Of a stretch of DNA of 64,000 nt, positions 8,772-17,530 are shown in pieces. The notes below the pieces were generated by a model. That model made no database searches and had not been told where the DNA came from. It worked only from the letters and a program-made list of their open reading frames with translations. A program made the position numbers and the translations under genes. Positions within the stretch are counted from its first letter, which is position 1; each line of letters begins with the position of its first letter. Origin of the DNA: an uncultured Rhodospirillaceae bacterium (GTDB lineage: Bacteria > Pseudomonadota > Alphaproteobacteria > Rhodospirillales > UBA2165); NCBI GenBank assembly GCA_913020445.1, contig CAJWAR010000001.1:1-64000 (forward strand), read 5' to 3'.

Positions 8772-9899
8772 ATGCCCCAAAACCAAAATGGTGAGTTGCT
8801 GATATTAAGCGTCCGCCAAGGCGGCATGATGGAAAGCCAAAGCGGCATCCAGATGAACGCGCCGAAAATATTTGGCCGCCTGGAAAGCGACGGCTGCGAC
8901 GCCAAAACGGCCTTTGTTGTTATCCATCCGACCAGTAATTTCATGGCGCATTATTTGTTTGATCCGTTAAAGCGCCGGGGGCGTGCGTTGCTCGGTCTTA
9001 ACACCCGCTATATGGCCAATGATTCGATGCTGTTGATGGAGCGCGCCATTCAGGATTTGGGCGCCGGCATCAGGCATCTCCGCGAACGCGGCTACGAAAA
9101 AATTATTCTGCTCGGCAATTCCGGCGGCGGCGCCTTGGCCGCGATGTATCAGGAGCAGGCTGAAAAGCTCACCCTCACCACCACGCCGGATGGCAGGCCG
9201 ATCGATCTAACACCGGAAGATTTTCCACCGGTTGATGGCATTGCGCTCTTATGTGCGCATCCCGGCCGCGCCCACACCCTCACCGACTGGGTGGACCCGG
9301 CTATCACCGACGAACACGATATTCTTTCAGTTGATCTCGACCTTGATATGTATAATACAGCGAACGGTCCGCCTTATGATGCGGCGTGGCTTGAGCATTA
9401 CCGGGCTGCCCAATTGGCGCGTAATGAACGGCTCACCGATTGGGTTTTGGCCAGGCTAGAAGAAGTCGATGGCACTGCCGCCTCGGACCAGGCGTTTATC
9501 GTCCACCGCACCATGGCGGACCCGCGTTTTCTCGACCTCTCGCTTGATCCCAATGACCGCGATACCGGAACGATCTGGGGCGATCCAAAAGCGATCAATT
9601 ACGCCGCCAACAATATCGGGCGCTTTACGACACTGCGGTCTTTTTTAAGCCAGTGGAGCATGCGCCTGTCCCGGGCTGATGGGCCAAAATGTTTGGCGAA
9701 TACGTCTGTGCCGGTGTTAAACGTTAATTACACCGCTGATAAATGTGTGTTTCCAAGCCAGTTGAAAATGTGGTCCGACGCGGCTGAAAGCCGCTGCACC
9801 GACTACGCGCTCGAAAAAGTCGGCCATTATCCCCATGAAATGCCGGAAAAGATTGAGGAAGTCTGTGATCTGCTCGTCGATTGGGCGGATGGCCTGTAA
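8772..9899 (+). CDS. Alpha/beta-hydrolase fold protein
   Basis: The 375-residue product has an alpha/beta hydrolase core. A nucleophile-elbow-like LGNSGGGAL lies near residue 115 and a C-terminal KVGHYPHEMPE would supply the catalytic histidine; the acid is likely in the VLNVNYTADKCVF segment. The central 150 residues form a helical cap. No signal peptide is seen. It starts 15 bases after the VOC gene, without a strong RBS, and forms the end of the sulfatase-VOC-hydrolase run. It may act on an ester or a C-C bond of the compound freed by the sulfatase, which is inference. Confidence 0.82.
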   Translation: MPQNQNGELLILSVRQGGMMESQSGIQMNAPKIFGRLESDGCDAKTAFVVIHPTSNFMAHYLFDPLKRRGRALLGLNTRYMANDSMLLMERAIQDLGAGIRHLRERGYEKIILLGNSGGGALAAMYQEQAEKLTLTTTPDGRPIDLTPEDFPPVDGIALLCAHPGRAHTLTDWVDPAITDEHDILSVDLDLDMYNTANGPPYDAAWLEHYRAAQLARNERLTDWVLARLEEVDGTAASDQAFIVHRTMADPRFLDLSLDPNDRDTGTIWGDPKAINYAANNIGRFTTLRSFLSQWSMRLSRADGPKCLANTSVPVLNVNYTADKCVFPSQLKMWSDAAESRCTDYALEKVGHYPHEMPEKIEEVCDLLVDWADGL

Positions 9900-9946
9900 A
9901 AGTTAATTATCGACTGTCGTGAAATTCACACAAATTCACAACTTCG

Positions 9947-9987
9947 TTAATTTTTTGCTTGGTGCCTGGCACCTTTTAAAAAATTAA
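9947..9987. terminator. Bidirectional rho-independent terminator
   Basis: A symmetric structure has outer arms TTAATTTTTT (9947-9956) and AAAAAATTAA (9978-9987) around an inner hairpin GGTGCC-T-GGCACC (9961-9973). Read from either strand it gives a GC-rich stem followed by a U run, so it can stop both the plus-strand hydrolase transcript and the minus-strand 57-residue gene that ends right at 9988. Confidence 0.75.
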
Positions 9988-10161
9988 CTAATGGGTTGCC
10001 AGCAGGGCGGCAATTTCTTCCACTGTTAAATGAACACTCGGCTCAGATTGCCAGTTCTCAGAGCGGCGATCCGATTTGCGGCGATCGGTCCCTAAGCGCC
10101 GGTTTACCTTGCCCGCCATGCATTGGTGGATGGTCCGGGTGATATATTTTCGGTCTGGCAT
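9988..10161 (-). CDS. Small basic 57-residue protein with DRR motifs
   Basis: The ATG at 10161 follows GGAG by 6 bases, so I take this start rather than the longer frame. The product is basic in the middle, with RRLGTDRRKSDRRSE, and ends in a hydrophobic helix (TVEEIAALLATH). The DRR signature resembles the GPDRR and GPERR motifs in the linker of the receiver protein encoded just upstream on the same strand, about 108 bases away from its pentapeptide part. I do not recognise a named family. Confidence 0.65.
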   Translation of the reverse strand: MPDRKYITRTIHQCMAGKVNRRLGTDRRKSDRRSENWQSEPSVHLTVEEIAALLATH

Positions 10162-10269
10162 AGTAATCTCCAATTGCACTAAAAATAATATGTGCAAAGC
10201 CTATGCCAATATGATTAGTCGAAAATAACGGCTGTTTTATGCCGCAAATATATCCAAAAAAAGGCAGCG

Positions 10270-10731
10270 CTATTGAACAGCCTTGACGACGATACCTGTG
10301 GGCAACAATGTCGATTGATCGCCCTTCGCATTGTCGATCTGTCTTTGGGTCAGATTGCCACCTTGCAAATCCGCCCCGCAAATGTTGGTGCTGAGAAAGA
10401 TCGCATCTTTAAAATCGACACCCGCCATTTGAGCGCCCGTTAAATTGGCGCCTGATAAATCGGCGGCGCGTAATTCAGCTTCGGTCAATTGAGCTGCTTT
10501 GAGATTTGTGTGGCGCAATTTAGCATTGTGAATATCGGCCTCGGTCAAATTTGCCCCCGAAAGATTGGCGCCTCTAAGATCAGCATCAAATAAATTCGCC
10601 CGATACAAATTGGCATCTTGAAGATCGGCATTGCGAAAATTTACGTTGGCGAGATTGGCTTCGGCCAAATCTGCGCCGGACAAATCTTCATTGGCAAAAT
10701 TTGCTTTCTCACCTTGTGCAGCGTGCGACAA
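10270..10731 (-). CDS. Pentapeptide-repeat region, probably the 3' part of a frameshifted receiver gene
   Basis: About 25 consecutive pentapeptide units of the A(D/N)LXX type (ANLSGANLTEADI, ADLSGANLTGAQM) form a predicted right-handed quadrilateral beta-helix. It ends with LTQRQIDNAKGDQSTLLPTG, a common C-terminal cap in alphaproteobacterial members. There is no ATG or GTG start with an RBS; the only near start is the TTG at 10731. The frame is shifted against the upstream receiver gene and overlaps it by 91 bases. Reading one base back near 10746 joins both into one protein of about 444 residues. Confidence 0.75.
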   Translation of the reverse strand: MSHAAQGEKANFANEDLSGADLAEANLANVNFRNADLQDANLYRANLFDADLRGANLSGANLTEADIHNAKLRHTNLKAAQLTEAELRAADLSGANLTGAQMAGVDFKDAIFLSTNICGADLQGGNLTQRQIDNAKGDQSTLLPTGIVVKAVQ

Positions 10732-11603
10732 CAGCCAGGCAGAATGGCTGCCAGTTTGGCCGCTATCTCGGCAGCCCGATCCGGATCAGCTTCGCTTGTT
10801 GGCTTTTCCGCTGTGCCGGCAAGCTCAATATCTTCCTGCTCGGGCGGCACTGGTGTTTTTTGCTGAGATGCCAAAGGCTTAGCCGGCGGCAGTTTAGGCG
10901 CTGATTTAAGTTGTTCTTTAGCCTCAGCTGAGGCGGCAATTGCCTGGGATTGTTCCGCCGCTGTTCGGGCACCGTTATTTTTAGCCGGTGACAACGCGCC
11001 GTTGGTGGCCGCATTTTGGGGTGCGTCATCAAGCACCGTACTGCCGCTAATTGTGTGCTTAGGTGCCGCAGGCTCTGGAGCCGGAATTTTACCGGAAGAG
11101 TCGCTTGTTGTTGTGTTGGCGCCACGGCGTTCCGGGCCGTCATAAGTGATTTTATTCTCGGATTCGCGGCGATCCGGTCCGAAATAAGTCCGCGCCACGA
11201 CAAACCGCCGGGGGTTTTGCAGCACACTGGTCACACGCTTTTGCAGCGCCTCTTTAATAAAAGGTTTGCGAACGAAATGTTCAAAGCCGATATCGCAGGC
11301 TCGTGCAGCCGTTTCCGGCACCAAATTCCTGGTCATAACAATGATCGGAATATTTATCTCAGCAGCGGTTTTTCCGGCGCGAATTTGCGCCATTAAATTG
11401 AGGCCCTTCGCACCGCCTAAATTTAACTCCATGATAATGAGATCAGGCGCCGGACCTTGATCTATTGCCCGTAATGCCGCTTCGGCAGACGCACACGCGC
11501 TCACCTTGTTCAAGCCAAGGTCATCAATTGCTTTGCGAACAACATTATGAAAATCAGAATTTTCGTCGATGATAAGAACGTTGGTATTGGAAGAATTAGT
11601 CAT
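10641..11603 (-). CDS. Atypical receiver-domain protein with phospho-Asp replaced by Glu
   Basis: Residues 1-125 form a response-regulator receiver domain: acidic pair D13-E14, T91 and K113 are in place, but the phospho-acceptor position is E59 (LIIMEL, GAG at 11427-11429). Glu can mimic phospho-Asp in some regulators. Then come FGPDRR and DGPERR motifs and a long Ala/Pro/Glu linker. From about 10746 onward the frame stops making sense and ends with a 30-residue Arg/Lys/Pro-rich tail overlapping the pentapeptide repeats. I take that tail as a frameshift product. I use the ATG at 11603. Confidence 0.8.
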   Translation of the reverse strand: MTNSSNTNVLIIDENSDFHNVVRKAIDDLGLNKVSACASAEAALRAIDQGPAPDLIIMELNLGGAKGLNLMAQIRAGKTAAEINIPIIVMTRNLVPETAARACDIGFEHFVRKPFIKEALQKRVTSVLQNPRRFVVARTYFGPDRRESENKITYDGPERRGANTTTSDSSGKIPAPEPAAPKHTISGSTVLDDAPQNAATNGALSPAKNNGARTAAEQSQAIAASAEAKEQLKSAPKLPPAKPLASQQKTPVPPEQEDIELAGTAEKPTSEADPDRAAEIAAKLAAILPGCCRTLHKVRKQILPMKICPAQIWPKPISPT

Positions 11604-11733
11604 CAATATGCATTATTTGTGAAGCCAACCGCATGCTTATTAATTGCTTGAACTATATATGTGGGAGTCCATAAACCGATTTCCCAACTATTTTTTAAAT
11701 ATTTTCTTTTCCTAAATCCAAGATCGCGTTAAA

Positions 11734-13692
11734 TCAAGCCGGTCGAGGCTTCCTCAAACATATTTCTCGATAAACAGCTTCGACTTTAGCGGCAAATTCA
11801 GCGCCATTTGCCAAGCTCGATTGCTGCAATTGCGCCCGCAGACCTGCCCTGGTCTCCTGGAGAAACGGCAAATTTTTCGCCAATTGCCGGGCCTTTTCGA
11901 GGTAGGATTCCGGCGTCCCGGCAATCCACTCAGATCGGCCAAGATGGCTTAAGATTGATGCGCCAACCCGCGCCGCATGACGCTCACCGCGTAACGTAAT
12001 GACCGGAGCCCCCATCGTCAGTGCTTCAAAGCTGGTCGTGGTGCCATTATAGGGAAAGGTGTCGAGACAAATATCAACTTCGTTATACAGTGCCAACGGA
12101 TTTTGATCCCGGGCGATCCAGCCCGTTAGCGTCACCCGGTTAGATGGGATGCCTTGATTTTCAAATAGCTCATGAACTTTTTGCCGGACGATTTCCGAAT
12201 CCAGCATTTTACCCTTAAGCAGAAGCTTGGAGTCAGGCACGGATTTTAAAATTTCTGCCCAAACCTCAATGACATCTGTAGTAATTTTCGACGTATGATT
12301 GAAAGAGCCGAAGGTTACATAACCATTTTTCAAAGCCGGCAGAGGCCCAACATCCGGCATAGAATCGGCCGGCTGGTAGCAATGGAACCCGCCCGCTAAT
12401 CGAATAAGCTGTTCGCTGTGATATTGATCAGCTTCACCTTCCGGAGGATCGGTTACTTCATCGGTCAAGCGATAATCAATTTGCGATAATCCCGTGGTCG
12501 CCGGATAACCAAGCCAGGAAACCTGCACAGGTGCGGGATTGAGGGTAAATATGCCAAGGCGATTGTTGGCGCTGTGGCCGGCGAGATCGACCAGGATATC
12601 AATATTATCTTGCCGGATGCGCTGGGCGGCTTCAGCGTCGTTCATATCGACGATGTCGCACCAGTGATCAGCGTGATCCTTGAACCAAGGCGTGGTTTCA
12701 TCTTCCCGCCGCAGATTGGCATAGGCATAAATCTCGAAACCCCCGCGATCATGGGCGGCAAAGAGCGGTTTTAGGAAATAGGCGCAAGAGTGGGTTCTGA
12801 AATCCGGCGAGACATAGCCGATCTTCAACCGCTTTTCAGGGGTTCTTTCAGGTGAAGATGCAGAGCTGGAGGATGTAAATTGATCGGCCCAAGCTGTATG
12901 GGCGTCAAATAGTGACTGTTCGGTTTGGTCCGGCTCATAGAGCAAATTCAGCAGCATGTTCTGCCAGGCGCTTAAGTAATCTGGGTCGGCCTCGATCACC
13001 TGTCGGTAACACGCCAGCGCCTCTGCTTGGCGCCATTGCTTATCCAAAACATTGCCAAGATTATACCCGGCTGTTGAATAGGTGGAATCCGCTGCCAGCG
13101 CCTGGTGAAAGGCATCTTCGGCCTCGCTCAGTTTACCCTGGCTATTGAGCGCGTTACCAAAATTGGTCCAGGCTTCGGGACTTGATGCATCAAGCGCGAT
13201 CGCCTGCCGGCCAATTTCTTCCGCCGCCTCGCTCAATCCTTGCCCCTCCAAGGCCGCCGTTAATCCGATCAAAGCGGATATTTTGTTTGGGTCTAATTCC
13301 AATGCTTGCCGCAAAGCCGTTTCCGCCGGGGCGTATTTTTTCAACTGACCCAGGGTCGTGCCGAGATTAATCAAGGCATCAAGCCAATCAGGTTTAAGCT
13401 GGCTCGCTTTGCCATAAGCGACGGCAGCCTTGGTCAATTCACCGGCGGCGGTGTAAGTCGCTCCGAGATTAAAATGAAAGGTCGGCCGGTCCGGCTCGGC
13501 TGCAATGGCGTCTTCGATATGGTTAACTGCCGTCGATAAATCACCGCGCTGTTGCGCGATAAGACCTAAAAAATGCAGTGCATCCGCATTACCTTGATCA
13601 ACAGTTAAAACTTCCTGATAAATCGCCGCCGCCTCATCGAGCTTGCCCTGTTGATGCAATTCGAGACCTTTTTCCAATTGCTCCCGCGACAT
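11734..13692 (-). CDS. TPR plus GT41 glycosyltransferase (O-GlcNAc transferase/SPINDLY-like)
   Basis: The 652-residue protein has seven or so TPR units in residues 1-270, then a two-lobed GT41 catalytic region at about 285-645. Family landmarks are RLKIGYVSPDFRTHSCAYFL, DLAGHSANNRLGIF (with the active-site His region), GSFNHTSKI with the sugar-nucleotide Lys, and LDTFPYNGTTTSFEALTMG followed by HAARVG. GT41 enzymes transfer GlcNAc or fucose to Ser/Thr of proteins. It starts 2 bases after the YjbQ stop, so the two are translationally close. A second, more divergent paralogue lies at 34361-36025. Confidence 0.92.
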   Translation of the reverse strand: MSREQLEKGLELHQQGKLDEAAAIYQEVLTVDQGNADALHFLGLIAQQRGDLSTAVNHIEDAIAAEPDRPTFHFNLGATYTAAGELTKAAVAYGKASQLKPDWLDALINLGTTLGQLKKYAPAETALRQALELDPNKISALIGLTAALEGQGLSEAAEEIGRQAIALDASSPEAWTNFGNALNSQGKLSEAEDAFHQALAADSTYSTAGYNLGNVLDKQWRQAEALACYRQVIEADPDYLSAWQNMLLNLLYEPDQTEQSLFDAHTAWADQFTSSSSASSPERTPEKRLKIGYVSPDFRTHSCAYFLKPLFAAHDRGGFEIYAYANLRREDETTPWFKDHADHWCDIVDMNDAEAAQRIRQDNIDILVDLAGHSANNRLGIFTLNPAPVQVSWLGYPATTGLSQIDYRLTDEVTDPPEGEADQYHSEQLIRLAGGFHCYQPADSMPDVGPLPALKNGYVTFGSFNHTSKITTDVIEVWAEILKSVPDSKLLLKGKMLDSEIVRQKVHELFENQGIPSNRVTLTGWIARDQNPLALYNEVDICLDTFPYNGTTTSFEALTMGAPVITLRGERHAARVGASILSHLGRSEWIAGTPESYLEKARQLAKNLPFLQETRAGLRAQLQQSSLANGAEFAAKVEAVYREICLRKPRPA

Positions 13693-13694
13693 TG

Positions 13695-14114
13695 CTATTC
13701 ACCCACCATATGCAGCACGAGATTTCGCGTATGGGGTAGCGCCCGATGCTCAAACAGAAAAATCCCCTGCCAGGTGCCAAGCGCGAGACGTCCCCGGCTG
13801 AGCGGTATTGTGAGCGTTGTTTGGGTGAGCGCACCCTTGATATGAGCCGGCATATCATCTTCGCCTTCCGAGCGGTGGCGGTAGAGCGATAGATCTTCGG
13901 GCACGAGTTTTTTAAAAAAAGTTTCGAGATCCCGCATCACATCCGGATCGGCGTTTTCCTGAATAACCAGGGATGCCGACGTATGCTGACAATAAAGCGT
14001 CAACAACCCGGTTTCGAACGCCAGGCCATTGCTCCAATCAACAACCTCCCTCGTCAACTCATACAATCCCTGACCAGTGGTTTGCAGAGACAGATTTTCC
14101 TGCGCCTGTTGCAT
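13695..14114 (-). CDS. yjbQ: YjbQ/UPF0047 family protein
   Basis: The product is 139 residues from the ATG at 14114, or 141 from a GTG at 14120 that sits better behind GAGGG. The signature TLYCQHTSASLVIQENADPD and the His-rich HRSEGEDDMPAHIKGALTQT, then LGTWQGIFLFEHR, match the UPF0047 family. E. coli YjbQ has weak thiamine-phosphate synthase activity; the physiological role is unsettled. It is cytoplasmic and precedes the GT41 gene by 2 bases. It diverges from mmcB, with about 100 bases between them for two promoters. Confidence 0.92.
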   Translation of the reverse strand: MQQAQENLSLQTTGQGLYELTREVVDWSNGLAFETGLLTLYCQHTSASLVIQENADPDVMRDLETFFKKLVPEDLSLYRHRSEGEDDMPAHIKGALTQTTLTIPLSRGRLALGTWQGIFLFEHRALPHTRNLVLHMVGE

Positions 14115-14219
14115 ATTCACGCTTGTACCCTCTTTTTCCCAAGCTGCCCACCAATTTAAAAGACCTCTTGCATCGGACGGGTTAATTCGCTTAAGTTCAA
14201 ACTCTGGGAGGAACATAAA

Positions 14220-14696
14220 ATGAACATTGAAATGGGACTGGAAGAGTTTGAGCAAGATATTCCGGCGCTCGGACCGTTTGAAGCCAGCGATATTACGCGC
14301 GGCATTTGCCGCTATCTGCGCAATCTCGGCTACAGCCCACTGACAGAATTTAAACTCCTAACCAAACGCCGGGTCGATGTCATTGGCGTCAACAAAGCCG
14401 GCCAATTTATCATTGTTGAGATCAAATCCTCCGTCGCCGATTTTCGCGCCGACGACAAATGGCCGGAATATATGCCGTTTGGCGATCAGCTGTATTTTGC
14501 CGTTGCCAATGGCTTTCCTTTGGAAATATTACCTGAGGAGTGCGGTATTATGATTGCCGATCCTTATAATGCCGCCGTGATACGGGAAGCACCGGTGCAC
14601 AAGCTAAACGCCGCCCGCCGGCGCACGCAAACGACCCGTTTCGCCAAAACCGCGGCTGACCGGCTGCATTTGATCAACGATCCTAACCGGAAATAG
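14220..14696 (+). CDS. mmcB: MmcB family DNA repair protein
   Basis: The 158-residue protein belongs to the alphaproteobacterial MmcB family, named in Caulobacter as a mitomycin-induced putative endonuclease. It has a PD-(D/E)xK-like core: FKLLTKRRVDVIGVNKAGQF, then IVEIKSSVADFRADDKW with the E-x-K residues. The tail RRRTQTTRFAKTAADRL is basic. GGGAGGAA precedes the ATG. Its end overlaps the end of the Ada-like methyltransferase on the other strand by 14 bases, which puts two DNA-repair genes tail to tail. Confidence 0.9.
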   Translation: MNIEMGLEEFEQDIPALGPFEASDITRGICRYLRNLGYSPLTEFKLLTKRRVDVIGVNKAGQFIIVEIKSSVADFRADDKWPEYMPFGDQLYFAVANGFPLEILPEECGIMIADPYNAAVIREAPVHKLNAARRRTQTTRFAKTAADRLHLINDPNRK

Positions 14697-15516
14697 CCTG
14701 TTCAAGTTCCAGCAGCGCTTTTTTACGATCAATCCCCCACCGATAGCCGGTTAAATCACCGCTGGCGCCAACCGCCCGGTGACAGGGAATGAACACGCCA
14801 ATGGGATTACTGCCGCAGGCGCGGCCGACCGCACGGGCGGATTTAGGCGCGTCGATGGCCTTAGCGATCTCACCATAGGTTTGCGTCTCACCGGATGGAA
14901 TGCGCTGGAGATAAGACCAAACTTTGGCCTGAAAAGCGGTCATCTGAATATCCAATGGCAGGATGGCGGTTTTGCGGCTGTGGTTTTCAATGACATCAAG
15001 CACGGTTGTTAAAATTCCCGCCATATCTTTTTCATTGCGCCGCAACTCGGCGGCAGGAAACTCATCCAGGAGTTCTCGTTCGACGCCTTTGACGGTGTCG
15101 CCAAAACAGACCCGGCAGAGACCATGGGCAGTTGCCGCCACCAATACACGGCCTAAGTGACATCGGCCAATAGCATAATTTATTTCGGCCCCTCTGCCGC
15201 CTTTGCCGTAGCTCGCCGGCGTCATGCCGAGCTTGCCGTTGGCCGTCTCATAAAGCCGGCTGGAGCCGCCAAAGCCAGCGTCATACATCGAATGGGTCAC
15301 CGATTGACCAGTTTTGAGGTTGGCTTTGAAAGTTTCGAGCCGGCGCGTCTCGGCATATTCCCGCGGCGAAATGCCGGTGGCTTTCTTAAACACCCGCTGC
15401 AGATGAGTGGGACTTATTTCAAGCGCCTTACCGAGATAGACCAGCGTCGGCGTGCCGTCTTCATACGCATCGATCAGCGCGCAGGTTTGCTCAACAAGTT
15501 TGGTATGATGTTCCAT
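14683..15516 (-). CDS. Ada-like AraC-type regulator/O6-methylguanine-DNA methyltransferase
   Basis: The 277-residue protein fuses an AraC helix-turn-helix region (LEISPTHLQRVFKKATGISP, residues about 25-95) to a suicide methyltransferase. The acceptor Cys lies in IPCHRAVG, preceded by GRACGSNPIGVF; YGEIAKAI and the ribonuclease-like N domain are present. It lacks the N-terminal zinc domain of E. coli Ada that takes methyl groups from phosphotriesters, so any methyl-triggered regulation must work differently. It overlaps mmcB by 14 bases at the 3' end. The start has no strong RBS. Confidence 0.92.
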   Translation of the reverse strand: MEHHTKLVEQTCALIDAYEDGTPTLVYLGKALEISPTHLQRVFKKATGISPREYAETRRLETFKANLKTGQSVTHSMYDAGFGGSSRLYETANGKLGMTPASYGKGGRGAEINYAIGRCHLGRVLVAATAHGLCRVCFGDTVKGVERELLDEFPAAELRRNEKDMAGILTTVLDVIENHSRKTAILPLDIQMTAFQAKVWSYLQRIPSGETQTYGEIAKAIDAPKSARAVGRACGSNPIGVFIPCHRAVGASGDLTGYRWGIDRKKALLELEQAISG

Positions 15517-15579
15517 GATTAATAGTTTAGCCGATTCTCAACAGAAAACTATCCGAAGCTTGCGCAGGAAGAATATTTT

Positions 15580-16281
15580 TTAACCGTAGCGCTGCAGCTG
15601 TTCGGCGTTGTTGTTCAACCAGCGGCGCGGCGCTTCGACCTGCACGCCTAGATCGGCAACCGTCTGCCAAAATGCCGGACTATGATCCATATGCCGCAAA
15701 TGAGACACTTCATGAGCGACAACATATTCAAGCACCCAGTCAGGCGTCATAACCAACCGCCAGCAAAAGGATAAATTGCCATTGGGCGAGCACGACCCCC
15801 AGCGTGATCTGGTATCGCGCACGGTTATGCGGCCAAGTTGGCGATCAATCCGGGCGGCAAAATCACTGGCGCGTGGTTGAATCTCGGCTTTGGCTTGCTT
15901 TTTGAGCCAATCGGTCAAGCGCCGTGCAAAAAATTCGGGCCGGCCACCGAGGCGAATTTCCTTGTCTTCCTTTTGGGCAACGCCTTTTAAATCCGGATCA
16001 TGACGCAGCATGTAACTTTGCCCCAGCAGCGGAATTGTCGCGCCGTCTTGAAATGATATCTTTGCCGGTAGATCATTGATCCTGGCCAGCAGCCAATCGG
16101 ATTTCTCCTGCACCAGCAGTAGCGCTTCCCGCTCGCTGGCCCGGCTTGGCAGCGTCACCACTGCACCGTCCGTGTCGTTATCAATTCTTAAGATAATCCG
16201 CCGCGCGCGTTTGTTGCGCCGGATGCGCACCGGCACGTCACGGCCGTCGAGACTAATAATTTGTGAGGACTCAGTTTTCAT
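15580..16281 (-). CDS. YgjP-like M48-family metallopeptidase (DUF45)
   Basis: The start is taken at the ATG at 16281, just after GAGAGG, giving 233 residues. The zinc motif [16 protein letters not shown] gives HExxH plus the downstream His. The preceding [20 protein letters not shown] and [10 protein letters not shown] are typical of the YgjP/WLM group. Cytoplasmic. The gene overlaps the upstream ycgN-like gene by 11 bases, so the two are coupled. The natural substrate is unknown for the family. Confidence 0.9.
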   Translation of the reverse strand: MKTESSQIISLDGRDVPVRIRRNKRARRIILRIDNDTDGAVVTLPSRASEREALLLVQEKSDWLLARINDLPAKISFQDGATIPLLGQSYMLRHDPDLKGVAQKEDKEIRLGGRPEFFARRLTDWLKKQAKAEIQPRASDFAARIDRQLGRITVRDTRSRWGSCSPNGNLSFCWRLVMTPDWVLEYVVAHEVSHLRHMDHSPAFWQTVADLGVQVEAPRRWLNNNAEQLQRYG

Positions 16282-16741
16282 CCGGCCTCTCATCTGGCCC
16301 CTCATCTGGCCAAGTCACAATATAATCTTCGAGATCACCGGCATCTTTCTCCTCAACAATGCGCCCGCGTACCGAAACACCGGCTTCATGGACCGTATTT
16401 GGATCGTCCGAAACCAGCGGATGCCACCACTGCAGTTCTTTGCCTTCATAAAGCAGCCGGTAAGCGCAGCTTGGCGGCAGCCATTTCAACCCACCCAGAT
16501 TGTCTTTGGTCAATTCAACACAATCCGGTACCAGTAGCGTTCTCTCAACATAGTTTTTACAGTAACAGCTGTTAACATCCAATTGAGAGCAGGTCACATT
16601 GGTATAAGAAACCTCGCCGCTGTCCTCATCTTCCAACTTATGAAGGCAGCATTTAGCACAGCCATCGCATAAGCTGTCCCATTCCTCCAAAGACATTTCA
16701 GAGAGTTTTTTGCGCTGCCAAAACGGCTGGTTCATGTCCAA
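16271..16741 (-). CDS. YcgN family cysteine-cluster protein (UPF0260)
   Basis: The 156-residue protein starts with [20 protein letters not shown] and carries the cysteine set [11 protein letters not shown], later CSQL, CYCKNY and CAYRLL. That matches the YkgJ/YcgN cysteine-cluster family, thought to bind a metal or an iron-sulfur group. It is cytoplasmic with no known reaction. It lies 14 bases after the SCO gene and overlaps the peptidase gene, forming a three-gene minus-strand operon. Confidence 0.93.
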   Translation of the reverse strand: MDMNQPFWQRKKLSEMSLEEWDSLCDGCAKCCLHKLEDEDSGEVSYTNVTCSQLDVNSCYCKNYVERTLLVPDCVELTKDNLGGLKWLPPSCAYRLLYEGKELQWWHPLVSDDPNTVHEAGVSVRGRIVEEKDAGDLEDYIVTWPDEGPDERPDEN

Positions 16742-16755
16742 AAGGGGCCGCCGGT

Positions 16756-17391
16756 TTACAAGAATTCTTTGAGCTTGGTGGCGATAGCCTCGGCTTCTAA
16801 TCCGTAACTGAAAAAGGTTAAAAATTTACCATCCGGTCCCATCAAATAACTCACCGAAGAATGATCCATGAGATAATCATCCGGGTCTTTTTCGTCCTGC
16901 TGAGATTTCGCTGCGTAGATCCGAAAAACTTTTTTGACGTTTTCAATTTGTTGCGTATTACCGGTCAGACCGGCAAAGCTTTTATGAAAATGCGTGAGGT
17001 ATTCTTTTATATGCTCTGGCGTATCGCGCAACGGATCGACAGTAACAAAAATCGGCTGCACTTTGGTGGCATCGGGACCCAGTAAATCCATCACCGTGGA
17101 AAATGTCGATAGTGTCGTTGGGCAAACATCCGGACAGAAAGTGTAGCCAAAAAAGATCAGCACATACTTACCCTGGTAGGTCTGGTCGGTAACAACATCG
17201 CCGTTTTGATTAACCGCAGTATAGGACCCACCGATTGCTGGCGTACCGCTTGTTTGGGTTTTTTGGGGGGCTTTTATCGTGACCGTTGCTACCGGAGATT
17301 TAGAACTATCGGTAAAAGCTCGCAGGTCAAGACCAGCGGCTAGGATTACGATTGCCAACATCAAATAAAAATAGACGCGTCGCAGTGGCAT
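16756..17391 (-). CDS. SCO1/SenC family copper chaperone-like protein
   Basis: The 211-residue protein has an N-terminal membrane anchor ([16 protein letters not shown]) and a periplasmic thioredoxin-like domain. The copper-binding CPDVCPTTL and the downstream His in [14 protein letters not shown] are both present, as is [21 protein letters not shown] proteins deliver copper to, or reduce, the CuA site of cytochrome c oxidase. GGGAGA precedes the ATG. It heads the operon with the YcgN-like and YgjP-like genes. No oxidase genes are nearby. Confidence 0.94.
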   Translation of the reverse strand: MPLRRVYFYLMLAIVILAAGLDLRAFTDSSKSPVATVTIKAPQKTQTSGTPAIGGSYTAVNQNGDVVTDQTYQGKYVLIFFGYTFCPDVCPTTLSTFSTVMDLLGPDATKVQPIFVTVDPLRDTPEHIKEYLTHFHKSFAGLTGNTQQIENVKKVFRIYAAKSQQDEKDPDDYLMDHSSVSYLMGPDGKFLTFFSYGLEAEAIATKLKEFL

Positions 17392-17530
17392 ATGCTGGTT
17401 CTCCCGTAAGCCTTTCCCGAATTCTCTTAATGCAACTTCTTAAACCGGGTTGTCTGCGGCTGCAAGAACGGAAATCCAGCAAGTAAAATCGATTATTGAC
17501 GGCAAACCGGGGGACGCTCATTCTAGGCCG

